The notes: generated by a model not told the origin, from the letters alone. A DNA stretch of 16,737 nt from Candidatus Rokuibacteriota bacterium (GCA_016201645.1 JACQCL010000027.1:1-16737), one strand, 5' to 3'; positions 5,471-13,171 are shown, numbered from the stretch's first letter. Translations and numbers: made by a program.

Positions 5471-6247
5471 TCAGACGAACCTAGCGCTGACAGAGCCCAG
5501 GCGAGTGAACTTGGCTCGAATCGTGTCACCCGACTTCGGGCGCAAGAGCTTGGAGATCGAGCCGCTCATGACGACGTCTCCCGGCTTCAGGCTGAGGCCC
5601 CGGCTCCCCAGATGGTTTGCGAGCCAGGCGAGGGCGTTCAGCGGGTTCCCCATCACCTCCGCGGCCGTGTTGGTCGCCACGACCTGCCCGTTGTGCTCAT
5701 ACACGACGCCCTCCACTGACAGGTCGAGCGTCCTGATGGGTGTCAGGGGGCTCCCAAGGACGATGGCGTTGGCGTGGACGCCATCGGCCACGAAGTCCGT
5801 GGCACGAGGCTTGCCGCTAAAGAGGAAATCCGGCAACTCAAGCGCCGCAAAGACTCCCTCGACGGCGAGGCCAGCAGAGTCGGCGGTCACACCTGGGCCC
5901 ATCAGCTTCGTCCGCATCCTGAAGGCCACTTCCACCTCGACACCGAGGTTGGCAAACCGATCGAGCGGGACTTCGGCACCGCTGGCGTACTGACCTGACC
6001 GGAGCAGGAACCCAGCGATTGGGTGCTCAACGCCCATGGCCTCGCGGACGGCCTGGCTTGTCACCCCGATCTTCCAGCCCATGATCTGCTCGTCCTTCCG
6101 CTCCAGCGCGGCCCGGAGCGCGTCCTGGATCTGGTAGGCCTGTTCCAGAGTGAGGTCCGGATCCGTCTCAGAGAGGGGCGTCGCCAGGCGGTGGATGGCA
6201 CGCGCTTCGACGAGCCTCTCGACGGCGACTTGCACCGAAATAGCCAT
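5471..6247 (-). CDS. 2-keto-4-pentenoate hydratase family enzyme
   Basis: A 258-residue member of the MhpD/HpcG hydratase group, which adds water to 2-hydroxy-penta-2,4-dienoates from meta-cleavage of aromatics. GWKIGVTS (57-64) and the divalent-metal triad E104, E106 and E137 are present, with the same spacing as MhpD residues 106, 108 and 139. Start is ATG 6247 with a good GGAAGGA site 5-7 nt upstream; the frame remains open upstream through the sirtuin gene but that part is not this protein. It lies 17 nt after the sirtuin stop and 9 nt before nudL. No ring-cleavage dioxygenase, aldolase or decarboxylase is in the window, so an aromatic pathway is not supported locally. Related decarboxylases (4-oxalocrotonate decarboxylase, DmpH) share this fold and could be meant instead. 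Confidence 0.88.
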   Translation of the reverse strand: MAISVQVAVERLVEARAIHRLATPLSETDPDLTLEQAYQIQDALRAALERKDEQIMGWKIGVTSQAVREAMGVEHPIAGFLLRSGQYASGAEVPLDRFANLGVEVEVAFRMRTKLMGPGVTADSAGLAVEGVFAALELPDFLFSGKPRATDFVADGVHANAIVLGSPLTPIRTLDLSVEGVVYEHNGQVVATNTAAEVMGNPLNALAWLANHLGSRGLSLKPGDVVMSGSISKLLRPKSGDTIRAKFTRLGSVSARFV

Positions 6248-6264
6248 CGTGGTCCTTCCGTTTC

Positions 6265-7038
6265 TCAGGCGAGGCGCTGCCTCACCCGTTCGAGAATCTG
6301 TTCCATGACCGAGCCGGCCTTGCCGGGGAGCAGGACGTCGGCGTAGGGGTCGTGCGGGGTCTCGGAGAGATTGATGATGACAAGGGCCGCGCCGGCTTCC
6401 TTGGCATAGAGGGGCATCATCGCCGCAGGGTACACCACGAGGGACGAGCCCACGACCACGAAGACATCCGAGCGCCTGGCCCTCCTCTCGGCCTCCAGGG
6501 TTTCCTGCTCGGGCATGGCCTCGCCGAACAGAATCGTGTGAGGCTTGATGATCCCGCCGCACGGGGGATCGCACATCGGAATCTCCACCCCGCGCTCCAG
6601 CCATTCGTGGACCTCATCCCGCGTGTAGGCGCAACCGCAGCTGAGACAGCGCGCCCGCGTAGCGTTGCCGTGGAGCTCGATCACCTTCTCCGACGGGACG
6701 CCGGCCCGCTGGTGGAGATTGTCAATGTTCTGCGTGATGACGCAGTCCAGGCATCCGAGCCGGTGGAGGTCGGCGATCGCATAGTGGGCCGCGTTGGGTT
6801 CGGCGTTCCGGATCACCGGATACACGTGTCGCCCCAACTCCCAGTACTTCCTCCGCCCTTCCACGCTCCCCACGAAGTGCTGGTACGTGAACTCGTCGGG
6901 ATTGAACCGGTCCCAGATTCCCCCGGGGCTTCGGAAGTCGGGGATCCCGGACTCAGTGCTGACCCCGGCGCCCGTGAAGACCACGAGGCGCTGGGCGCCG
7001 CAGATCAGCTCGGCGACCCGCTCAACCTCTGCCGCCAT
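6265..7038 (-). CDS. cobB: Sir2-family NAD-dependent protein deacylase
   Basis: A 257-residue sirtuin that removes acyl groups from lysines while consuming NAD+. All family motifs are intact: NAD-binding GAGVSTESGIPDFR (23-36), QNID (103-106), catalytic H123 in LHG, zinc cysteines C131, C134, C156 and C160, and GSSL (197-200). The Tyr-X2-Arg pair that marks desuccinylase/demalonylase sirtuins is not visible where expected, so deacetylation is the better guess. It is a stand-alone enzyme with no extra domain, unlike Sir2 domains of known anti-phage systems. ATG 7038 has a strong GGGGGAGGG site. The patatin gene ends 16 nt upstream and the hydratase starts 17 nt downstream. A role in regulating acyl-CoA synthetases is known for relatives, but no partner is visible here. 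Confidence 0.94.
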   Translation of the reverse strand: MAAEVERVAELICGAQRLVVFTGAGVSTESGIPDFRSPGGIWDRFNPDEFTYQHFVGSVEGRRKYWELGRHVYPVIRNAEPNAAHYAIADLHRLGCLDCVITQNIDNLHQRAGVPSEKVIELHGNATRARCLSCGCAYTRDEVHEWLERGVEIPMCDPPCGGIIKPHTILFGEAMPEQETLEAERRARRSDVFVVVGSSLVVYPAAMMPLYAKEAGAALVIINLSETPHDPYADVLLPGKAGSVMEQILERVRQRLA

Positions 7039-7054
7039 GAGTCGGCCCTCCCCC

Positions 7055-8029
7055 CTAGCCGCCTAGTTCCGACAGGCAGGCGAGGCCATCGGCCTTCCCC
7101 TGCTCTAACGCCCGGGCCAGCGCCGGCGGATCGAAGTCGAGCGGCCGGAGATCCAGTGGGGCCGTCGGAGTGAGCAGGTGGATTTCCACCTGAGGGAACC
7201 GGAACCGCGCCAGCTCCACCTCGCGCATGATCTGGGTGATCATCCCCGTCTCGAATGCCGCCTCCACGGCGCGACGGATCGTGGTGGGCGGCGAACCGTG
7301 CTCGCCTTCGGCATAACTCATTATCACCACGGCGCGATGGACGTCCACCCCGGATTCAAGCGCGTCGAGGACCGGTGCCCGCCCCGTCAGCCCGCCGTCG
7401 AACAGGAGCGACCCATCCACCATGGCGGGAGGAAACGCGCCGGGAACGGAGACGCTGGCCATCAGCGCGTCCACGGAGACGGACTGGTTATCGAAGAGTC
7501 GTTTGATCCGGCGATCGAGATCCGCCGTGACGATCACGAGGCGGACGGGAGAACGCCGCACGCGCTCCAAGTCCAGTCGCGATTCTATGAGCTCTCTCAG
7601 CGGGCTTGGGTCGAGAAGCGATCCTGCCGCGTTGACTCGCCAGAGCGTCAGCCATCCGGGCAGGAGCCCCCAGAAGAAGACCGACGGGCGAAGCTGATAG
7701 ACCTGCTCGCGCGTCAGGCTCCGCCACGTCTCTTCCAGGAGATCCGCCCGCCCCGCGGCCACCAGTGTCGCGTTCAGGGCGCCCGCTGATGTGCCCGCCA
7801 CCAGGCGGATCGGCACGCCCTTGGCGAGGAACGCGGCGGCCACGCCCGCCTCGTATGCCCCTTTCGCGCCGCCCCCGGAGAAGATGAGGGCTGTTGCCAC
7901 CTCTCTCGGCCCCGCGCCGAGATTTGACGGCCCGCAGACAGCGGCATAGGAGGGAGCGGCAAGCCCCCACATCAGAAGGCACGATGAGACGACGAGCACC
8001 ACCCGCCGCCACCGGATCCCGAAGTCCAT
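7055..8029 (-). CDS. Exported patatin-like phospholipase
   Basis: A 324-residue serine lipid hydrolase with a Ser-Asp dyad. The N-terminus MDFGIRWRRVVLVVSSCLLM...APSYAA is a Sec signal peptide with probable cleavage after residue 30. Motifs: oxyanion loop SGGGAKGAYEAG (51-62), nucleophile elbow GTSAG with S81, and D211 in DGGL. The length is that of single-domain RssA-like proteins. Start is ATG 8029: it gives the signal peptide, while the frame upstream to 8113 would bury it. A weak promoter (8055-8084) lies just upstream, so this may be the first gene of the unit with the sirtuin, hydratase and nudL. The signal peptide places it in the periplasm or envelope and argues against CBASS-type effector patatins, which are cytoplasmic. 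Substrate lipid unknown. Confidence 0.9.
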   Translation of the reverse strand: MDFGIRWRRVVLVVSSCLLMWGLAAPSYAAVCGPSNLGAGPREVATALIFSGGGAKGAYEAGVAAAFLAKGVPIRLVAGTSAGALNATLVAAGRADLLEETWRSLTREQVYQLRPSVFFWGLLPGWLTLWRVNAAGSLLDPSPLRELIESRLDLERVRRSPVRLVIVTADLDRRIKRLFDNQSVSVDALMASVSVPGAFPPAMVDGSLLFDGGLTGRAPVLDALESGVDVHRAVVIMSYAEGEHGSPPTTIRRAVEAAFETGMITQIMREVELARFRFPQVEIHLLTPTAPLDLRPLDFDPPALARALEQGKADGLACLSELGG

Positions 8030-8054
8030 GATGAAGTCGCGCTGCGGTTCCCCT

Positions 8055-8084
8055 ACACTACCGCCGACCAGAGGACTCCCGCAA
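8055..8084 (-). promoter_or_regulatory. Possible promoter of the patatin operon
   Basis: On the minus strand TTGCGG (8084-8079), an 18-nt spacer and TAGTGT (8060-8055) give three bases of each consensus. Predicted +1 is near 8048, with a leader of about 18 nt before ATG 8029. The AGGGG at about 8050-8054 is too far from the ATG to be a ribosome binding site. Confidence 0.3.
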
Positions 8085-8114
8085 GGTTGACGAGCCCCCT
8101 TGGAGCCCAGCAAA

Positions 8115-8155
8115 AGACAGGCCCGGCCAGATGGCCCGCGGTGTCAAGACCGCGG
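8115..8155 (-). terminator. Possible terminator after MFS gene
   Basis: CCGCGGT/ACCGCGG (8136-8142/8149-8155, loop 6) straddles the MFS stop codon. On the minus strand it is followed by a short GGCC/GGCC hairpin and then TGTCTTTTG. The U-run is short and interrupted. Confidence 0.35.
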
Positions 8156-9361
8156 CACCGAAGGACGCCTCCACCGGATCGTCAGCGCCAGCACCGACAG
8201 CAGCCCGAGCCCTCCGCCCACCGCGCAGGCGGCGGGCACCCCCAGAGTTTCCGAGATGGATCCGATAAGAAACGAGCCGATCGGCGTCACGCCCGCGAAC
8301 ACAAACGCGTAGAAACTCATCATGCGACCGCGAACCCCGTCTGGAACCGACAGCTGAAGCGTCGTATTGCAGCTGGCCGTGAACAGAATCTGCGAGAACC
8401 CGATTCCCACGAGGACGAAGACGGCAAGCCAGAAGTGGCGCACCAGCGCGAGCGACACGGTCGCCCCCGAGACAACGAGGGCGGAGCCCACCAGGACGCC
8501 CAGCGGCGACCGGCCTCCCCCCAGGAGGGCCAGCATCAACGCCCCGGCCACGGCACCAGCGCCGAGGGCGGCCATCAGGAACCCGAAGCCGTGCGCCCCT
8601 TCGTGGAGCACCTCCCGTGCAATGAGCGGGACGAGCACGTTGTAGTTAATGACGAACAGGCTAACCGACAGCAAGAGGCTCAGGACCAATGCGATCAAGG
8701 GCGTGCTGACCGCGTAGCGAACTCCCTCGGCGATCTCTCCGAAAATTGTGCTGCCAGAAGATGGGCGCGGCAGCCCTTCAGTCCGGATCGCGAGCAAGGC
8801 AATGATAACGGCCAGGAAGCTGACGCCGTTCAGGAAAAATGCGATGGCCACGCCGTATCGAGCAATCAGCAGGCCTGCGGCGGCAGGGCCGAGAATGCGC
8901 GCCCCGTTGAACATCGCCGAATTGAGGGCGATCGCGTTCATGAGGTCGCCTTTGCCGACCAAATCCGCGATGAAGGACTGACGGGCGGGCATGTCGAGCG
9001 TATTGGCAACCCCGTAGAGGCTGGCGAGCAGCGCCACGTGCCAGTATTGGACGTGGCCGGTCCAGACCAGGGCTCCGAGGCTGAAGGCCTGGAGCATGAG
9101 GGCCGACTGCGTGGCCACAATCAGGCGGCGCTTGACAACCCGGTCCGCGATCACCCCGGCGACAAACGAGAGGAAGAGCATTGGAGCAAACTGAAGCGTT
9201 CCGACGATCCCGAGCTTGAACGGAGAGTCGGTCAGTTCAAGGACCAGCCAGGACTGCCCCACGCTTTGCATCCAGGTGCCAATCAGCGAAACCAGCTGGC
9301 CGGACCAGAAGAGGCGGAAGTCCCGGTGATTGAAGGCCCGCAGCCCGGCGGGGAACGGCAC
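8144..9361 (-). CDS. MFS efflux transporter, EntS/MFS_3-like
   Basis: A 405-residue inner-membrane protein with about 12 hydrophobic segments. The N-terminus FRLFWSGQLVSLIGTWMQSV followed by QSWLVLELT is typical of the EntS-like MFS_3 group. The loop 2-3 motif GVIADRVVKRRL (69-80) is the MFS motif A. Known members export siderophores or macrolides by proton antiport; the cargo here is unknown and no siderophore genes are nearby. Start is GTG 9361 with AGGAG about 10 nt upstream. It appears to be a single-gene unit: 114 nt separate it from the patatin gene, and 186 nt without a clear gene lie upstream, holding a 14-bp palindrome at 9485-9498. Family is certain, function only general. Confidence 0.92.
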   Translation of the reverse strand: MPFPAGLRAFNHRDFRLFWSGQLVSLIGTWMQSVGQSWLVLELTDSPFKLGIVGTLQFAPMLFLSFVAGVIADRVVKRRLIVATQSALMLQAFSLGALVWTGHVQYWHVALLASLYGVANTLDMPARQSFIADLVGKGDLMNAIALNSAMFNGARILGPAAAGLLIARYGVAIAFFLNGVSFLAVIIALLAIRTEGLPRPSSGSTIFGEIAEGVRYAVSTPLIALVLSLLLSVSLFVINYNVLVPLIAREVLHEGAHGFGFLMAALGAGAVAGALMLALLGGGRSPLGVLVGSALVVSGATVSLALVRHFWLAVFVLVGIGFSQILFTASCNTTLQLSVPDGVRGRMMSFYAFVFAGVTPIGSFLIGSISETLGVPAACAVGGGLGLLSVLALTIRWRRPSVPRS

Positions 9362-9484
9362 GGCCCCGGCGCTCCTACCTGGAGCCCTTCACGCAGGCGC
9401 CCCGGCCCGAGCGACCGCCTTCCCCCGCTCGTTCCGGGGTAGCGACACGACCATCGGCGCATGAAGAACCCGGCTCCCGGCGAG

Positions 9485-9498
9485 GCGTGAGGTCACGC
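9485..9498. promoter_or_regulatory. Inverted repeat GCGTGA-GG-TCACGC
   Basis: A perfect 6-bp-arm palindrome about 124 nt upstream of the MFS start, inside the 9362-9547 stretch where I see no gene. It could be an operator for the transporter or part of a small hairpin. Confidence 0.3.
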
Positions 9499-9547
9499 GT
9501 GCTGGTCGCGGCAGAGCTTCAGGAGGGAGTTGAAGAAGGGGGTGCCG

Positions 9548-9790
9548 CTAGGCGGGCTGGGACGGACGGACGATCGCGAAACCCAGGGAGCGGAGCTCTT
9601 CGTCGATGCCCGGCTGGCTGCGGCGATCCGCGCGACGCCGCTCCGGCTCATGCGCCCTCGCGGTTTGCCGCCGTTCCCGGCGCCGTCGGTCCAAGATCAC
9701 CTGGACGTCCTCGACCCCAGAGAACCACCGTCTCCAATAGTCCCAAAGGTCCGGACGGTCCCACGCCACGATAAAGAGGTGTGTCGCCAT
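9548..9790 (-). CDS. Small Arg-rich protein of unknown function
   Basis: An 80-residue protein. The N-terminal MATHLFIVAWDRPDLWDYW looks like a folded beta-alpha start, then VILDRRRRERR and EPERRRADRR (31-58) form a strongly basic arginine-rich middle, followed by a more regular tail with ELRSLGFAIVR. I recall similar short proteins as hypothetical in related lineages, but have no function. Start ATG 9790 has a good GAGGGGAAT ribosome binding site. A distinct AT-rich leader lies upstream. Arg-rich regions suggest nucleic acid or anion binding, which is inference only. After its stop at 9548 a second frame continues open to about 9498 (tail FFNSLLKLCRDQHA), which may be a frame-shifted extension. 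It lies between the LivK gene and the MFS gene, with no obvious link to either. Confidence 0.7.
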   Translation of the reverse strand: MATHLFIVAWDRPDLWDYWRRWFSGVEDVQVILDRRRRERRQTARAHEPERRRADRRSQPGIDEELRSLGFAIVRPSQPA

Positions 9791-9899
9791 ATTCCCCTCG
9801 GCCTGTGGCTTGTAACCCCCCGAACGGTGCAGAATTTATGCCTAAAATGTTCTATACCCCATCACCCCCAACAGCCTGCAATTATTAGTTATCGTCCCC
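9791..9899 (-). promoter_or_regulatory. AT-rich leader/promoter region of the small Arg-rich gene
   Basis: This stretch is clearly poorer in GC than its surroundings (about 9830-9895). On the minus strand TTGCAG, a 19-nt gap and TATAGA form a poor promoter, followed by TTTTAGGCATAAATTC. The leader then includes GGGGGGTTACAAGCC before the ribosome binding site. No known riboswitch core was recognised. Confidence 0.35.
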
Positions 9900-9970
9900 C
9901 CGGCCTTTGTGAAATTCATCTCAGGCCGGCCACCGTGACACACGCCCGCCAGAGTGGCACGAGAGCGGGC
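9900..9970 (-). terminator. Two hairpins after the substrate-binding protein gene
   Basis: GCCCGC/GCGGGC (9944-9949/9965-9970) and CCGGCCT/AGGCCGG (9900-9906/9923-9929) follow the stop at 9974. The loop of the second contains TGAA-A-TTCA. Neither is followed by a U-run on the minus strand, so any termination would be factor-dependent or they act as mRNA 3' stabilisers. Confidence 0.35.
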
Positions 9971-9973
9971 CCC

Positions 9974-11245
9974 CTATCCCTTCATTCGAGTCTTCAGAAC
10001 CTCCTCCAGGGGTTGCGCGACGAGATCGCCCGGCGTGTCCTTGACCTCGGCCAAGTGGCATCCAAAGGGGAGCTTGTCCGTCTTCTTCGTCACCCCCCAG
10101 GGGACATCACGAATCGCCTGGTGGTCCTCCTTCCGGATGACCGACCTGTACGCGGGGGTCTCGAACTCGAGCCCCTCGAGCGCGGCGGCCACCGCGTCCG
10201 CGTCGGTCGTCCCCGCCTTCTCAACGCCCTTCTTGTACACAGAGACGGCCGCGTAGGTGTCGTGCGCCGTCACGTGCGGGTATTCGCCCCACCGCTTGAC
10301 GAACCGGTTGACGAACTCCCGGTTCTTCGGCGTGCCCGGGTGCTCGAACCAGTAGCCGTGGGAGGCGGACCAGAGGCCTTCGGGAATGCTCGCGCCGAGG
10401 GCGTAGAAGATTTCTGTCGAGAGCCCGGCCTCGGTCGCAAGCGCCACCTTATTGAAGAAGTCGTATTGGAGCGCCTGCTTGATGAAGTTGATCATGTCGC
10501 CGCCCCAGAGGGAGCAGTACACGGCGTCGGGCTTGGCCTCCAGGAGCTTGGCGATATGGCTGGCGTAGTCGCCCGCCGCGAACTTGGGCCAGGCCTGCAC
10601 CTCCAGAGTCTCGACGCTCGGCTTCACCTTCTTCAAGTGGAAGACGAACGCCTCCCAGGATTCGTGGCCGTAGCTGTAATCGGGACCGATGACCGTCCAC
10701 CGCTTCCACGGCTGGTCCTTCATCCGGTACGCCCCCGCCGCTGCCAGCTGGTAGGAGTTGGGTTTCGTCCGGAACGTGTACTTGGTGAATTTCTCATTGG
10801 TCACCGACGGGGCGGACGCGCATGGAATCATGAGGATCGCCTTGATCTCTGGCAAGAGCGCGCAGACCTGAACGGCCACGCCGCTGTGGTTGATGCCGAT
10901 CAGCACGTTCGCGCCCCACTCGAGGGCGAGCCGCCTGGCCTTCCTGGCTCCCTCAGCGGGCTTGGACTCGTCGTCTTCCATCTGAAACTCGACCTTGCGG
11001 CCGAGGATCCCGCCCGCTTGGTTGATCTCTTCAACCGCCATCACGAGGCCCTGCTGGGTCACCTTGCCCCAGGCGCTCACGACCCCGGAGAGCGAGGCGA
11101 TCCCGCCGATCTTGACCGGACCCTTCTCCGCCGCGTAAACGGTCCGCAGAACGAAGGGCCCGCCCAGGCCCGCCACGCCCAGGCCCTTGACGATCTCCCG
11201 TCTTGAGATGCCCGACACCTCTGCCCGATCCTTCTCGTCTGCCAT
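9974..11245 (-). CDS. ABC substrate-binding protein, LivK/Peripla_BP_6 type
   Basis: A 423-residue periplasmic receptor of the branched-chain amino-acid ABC family (Peripla_BP_6). The N-terminus has SRREIVKGLGVAGLGG, a twin-arginine-like signal, with cleavage probably near VYAAEKG. The mature start KIGGIASLSGVVSAWG and the following EEINQAGGILGRKVEF are typical. Two in-frame ATGs exist: 11251 is only 3 nt from AGGAGG, while 11245 is 9 nt away, so 11245 is preferred. It directly follows the fused LivH-LivM permease, whose last Arg-Arg codons (AGG AGG) form its ribosome binding site. Family members bind leucine, amides, urea, aromatic acids and others, so leucine is not certain. LivG and LivF ATPases are not in this window. 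Confidence 0.93.
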   Translation of the reverse strand: MADEKDRAEVSGISRREIVKGLGVAGLGGPFVLRTVYAAEKGPVKIGGIASLSGVVSAWGKVTQQGLVMAVEEINQAGGILGRKVEFQMEDDESKPAEGARKARRLALEWGANVLIGINHSGVAVQVCALLPEIKAILMIPCASAPSVTNEKFTKYTFRTKPNSYQLAAAGAYRMKDQPWKRWTVIGPDYSYGHESWEAFVFHLKKVKPSVETLEVQAWPKFAAGDYASHIAKLLEAKPDAVYCSLWGGDMINFIKQALQYDFFNKVALATEAGLSTEIFYALGASIPEGLWSASHGYWFEHPGTPKNREFVNRFVKRWGEYPHVTAHDTYAAVSVYKKGVEKAGTTDADAVAAALEGLEFETPAYRSVIRKEDHQAIRDVPWGVTKKTDKLPFGCHLAEVKDTPGDLVAQPLEEVLKTRMKG

Positions 11246-11251
11246 GTCCAT

Positions 11252-13171
11252 TTACCTCCTTTCGCCGAAAGCCCGGGGGGACACGAACGCCTTGTCCTCA
11301 GCCCGCGACGGCACCGCCCGCCCGCTGACCATCCGCCAGGCGAAGCCAGCCAAGCCGCCCGGCAGGAAGAGCACCAGGAGGATCAAGACTCCTCCCAGTG
11401 ACAGCATCCAGAACTCCGTATAGGCGGAGATCAGATCCTTGATGAGCAGAAACACTGCCGCCCCCACCGCAGGGCCGAGGAACACGCGCGGCCCCCCGAG
11501 GAGGCTCATCAGGACAGGATCAGCCGAGGTCGTCCAATACACGGCCTCGGGAGTCACCGCCCGCTGAAACACGGAGAAGAGTACCCCGGCGAGCCCCGAG
11601 AAGGCTCCAGAAATGACGAACGCCACCAGGCGATAGCGCGGAACCCGGATCCCGACGAATTCCCCCCGCACGGGGCTCTCTCTGATCCCCTTGAGGGCAA
11701 GGCCCAAGGGGGAGTTGATGATAACCCAGAGGACCAAGAGCGCAAAGGCGACAATCACGAGGGTGAAGAAATAAAACCCCTGGATCGAACCGACGCCGAT
11801 GCTGAGGCCGGGGAACCGGAGCGGCGGCCGGGGAATCATGTCCAGGCCGTCGCTCCCGCCGGTGACCTCGTTCCAGTGCCACACGGTGGAGTGCAGGATC
11901 TGGGCACACGCCAACGTGAGCATGGCGAAGTAGATCTCATCCAGTTTGACGCAGAAGTAGCCGATGAGCAGGGCCGCGAGGGCGGCGCACGCCATCCCGA
12001 CGGGCGCGGCCACGGAAAGCGACCAGCCGACGTCCCGGAGAAGGAGCCCGGCAGCATAGGCGCCGATGCCGAAGTAGGCGGCATGGCCGAACGAGAGAAG
12101 GCCCGTATAGCCGAAGAGGAGGTTGAAACTCGACGCGAAGAGGGTGAAGATCAGCGCCTCCGTGAGCAGCAAAACGTAGAACGGCGGGAGCAGGAAGGGC
12201 AACCCGGAGAGCACCAGCGCGAGCAGGCCCAGCCAGAGCGGCATCGGGCGAGCCCGAACGCTCGCCCCCACCGACTCGCCTTCGCGCCGCACGCCCTCCC
12301 CCGTGGGCGCGGGCGTCCCCAAAAGCCCCCTCGGACGGGCGATCAGCACGACGGTCATGAGCATGAAGATGAACGCCATATGAAAACGGGGAATCAGCAG
12401 AATGCCGAAGGCCTCCAGCTGACCGATCAGGAACGAGCCCAGAAGGGCGCCGGGCCAACTCCCCAACCCCCCGATGACGACGACGGCGAAGGCCTCGACG
12501 ATAATCCGGACGGGCATGTCGAGTGAAAGGGACCCCAGGGGACTCGCCAACGCGCCGCCGAGCCCGCCCAGCCAGGCGCCGAGGGCAAAAACAACGGTGA
12601 AGAGCCTCGGGACATTCACCCCCAAGGCCTGAGCGATCTTCCGGTTCGAAGCCGCCGCCCTCACCAGCGTGCCGAACCGGGTCCGGTGCAGGAGCAGCCA
12701 GGTCCCGCCCGCGATGAGAAGGCTCACGGCAATGATGAACAGGTTGTACTTCGGATACCCCCGGCCCAGGACCGAGACCGATCCCGTGAGGAGCAGCGGA
12801 AACGGGACCGAATAGTAGCCCATCCCCCAGATGGCCTTCACGAGGTCGATGACGACCAGGATCACGCCGAACGTGAGCAGGAGCTGATAGACGACTGGCC
12901 TGCCGTACACCGGCCTCAGCAGGACGATCTCGATCGCCGCGCCGAAGGCGGCGACGAGGAGCGGGGCGACAAGCAAGGCAAGCCAGAAGCTGCCGGAAAG
13001 GCGCAAGCCCTCATAGGCCAGGTAAGCGCCCAGCATGTAGAAGGTGCCGTGGGCGAAGTTCAGGACACCCAGCACCCCGAAGGTCAGGGAAAGCCCGGAG
13101 GAGATCAAAAACAGGAGCATCCCGAATGTCAGGCCGTTCAGGAAGAACACGAGGTAGGAGGAAAACTCCAT
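11252..13171 (-). CDS. livHM: Fused LivH-LivM branched-chain amino-acid ABC permease
   Basis: A 639-residue membrane protein carrying both permease subunits of the HAAT-type ABC importer in one chain. The LivH half covers about residues 1-290 (FGVLGVLNFAHGTFYMLGAY; RAAASNRKIAQALGVNV, the ATPase-coupling loop; VVIGGLGSWPGALLGSFLIG). A polar linker (about 291-325) with GEGVRREGESVGASVRAR leads to the LivM half (LLFGYTGLLSFGHAAYFGIG; LKGIRESPVRGEFVGI; SLLGGPRVFLGPAVGA). Usually livH and livM are separate genes of about 290-330 codons each. No frameshift is visible between halves. ATG 13171 is coupled to the DUF1232 gene by a TGATG overlap; an earlier in-frame start at 13273 would lie in that gene. 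The stop is next to the binding-protein gene's ribosome site. Confidence 0.93.
   Translation of the reverse strand: MEFSSYLVFFLNGLTFGMLLFLISSGLSLTFGVLGVLNFAHGTFYMLGAYLAYEGLRLSGSFWLALLVAPLLVAAFGAAIEIVLLRPVYGRPVVYQLLLTFGVILVVIDLVKAIWGMGYYSVPFPLLLTGSVSVLGRGYPKYNLFIIAVSLLIAGGTWLLLHRTRFGTLVRAAASNRKIAQALGVNVPRLFTVVFALGAWLGGLGGALASPLGSLSLDMPVRIIVEAFAVVVIGGLGSWPGALLGSFLIGQLEAFGILLIPRFHMAFIFMLMTVVLIARPRGLLGTPAPTGEGVRREGESVGASVRARPMPLWLGLLALVLSGLPFLLPPFYVLLLTEALIFTLFASSFNLLFGYTGLLSFGHAAYFGIGAYAAGLLLRDVGWSLSVAAPVGMACAALAALLIGYFCVKLDEIYFAMLTLACAQILHSTVWHWNEVTGGSDGLDMIPRPPLRFPGLSIGVGSIQGFYFFTLVIVAFALLVLWVIINSPLGLALKGIRESPVRGEFVGIRVPRYRLVAFVISGAFSGLAGVLFSVFQRAVTPEAVYWTTSADPVLMSLLGGPRVFLGPAVGAAVFLLIKDLISAYTEFWMLSLGGVLILLVLFLPGGLAGFAWRMVSGRAVPSRAEDKAFVSPRAFGERR
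11255..11260 (-). promoter_or_regulatory. Ribosome binding site that decides the LivK start
   Basis: AGGAGG is written in the last two Arg codons of the permease. It is 3 nt from ATG 11251 and 9 nt from ATG 11245; the second spacing is the functional one. Confidence 0.7.

Noticed and set aside
6265..8029. Patatin plus Sir2 as an anti-phage defence system
   Set aside because: The patatin has a Sec signal peptide and the sirtuin has full deacylase motifs without a sensor domain. No cyclase, STAND or Argonaute partner is nearby.
8087..9442. 451-codon plus-strand open frame opposite the MFS gene
   Set aside because: Hydrophilic, repetitive composition typical of the antisense of a membrane protein gene.
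9530..11206. 558-codon plus-strand open frame opposite the substrate-binding protein
   Set aside because: Shadow of the well-supported LivK-type gene, with no recognisable domain.
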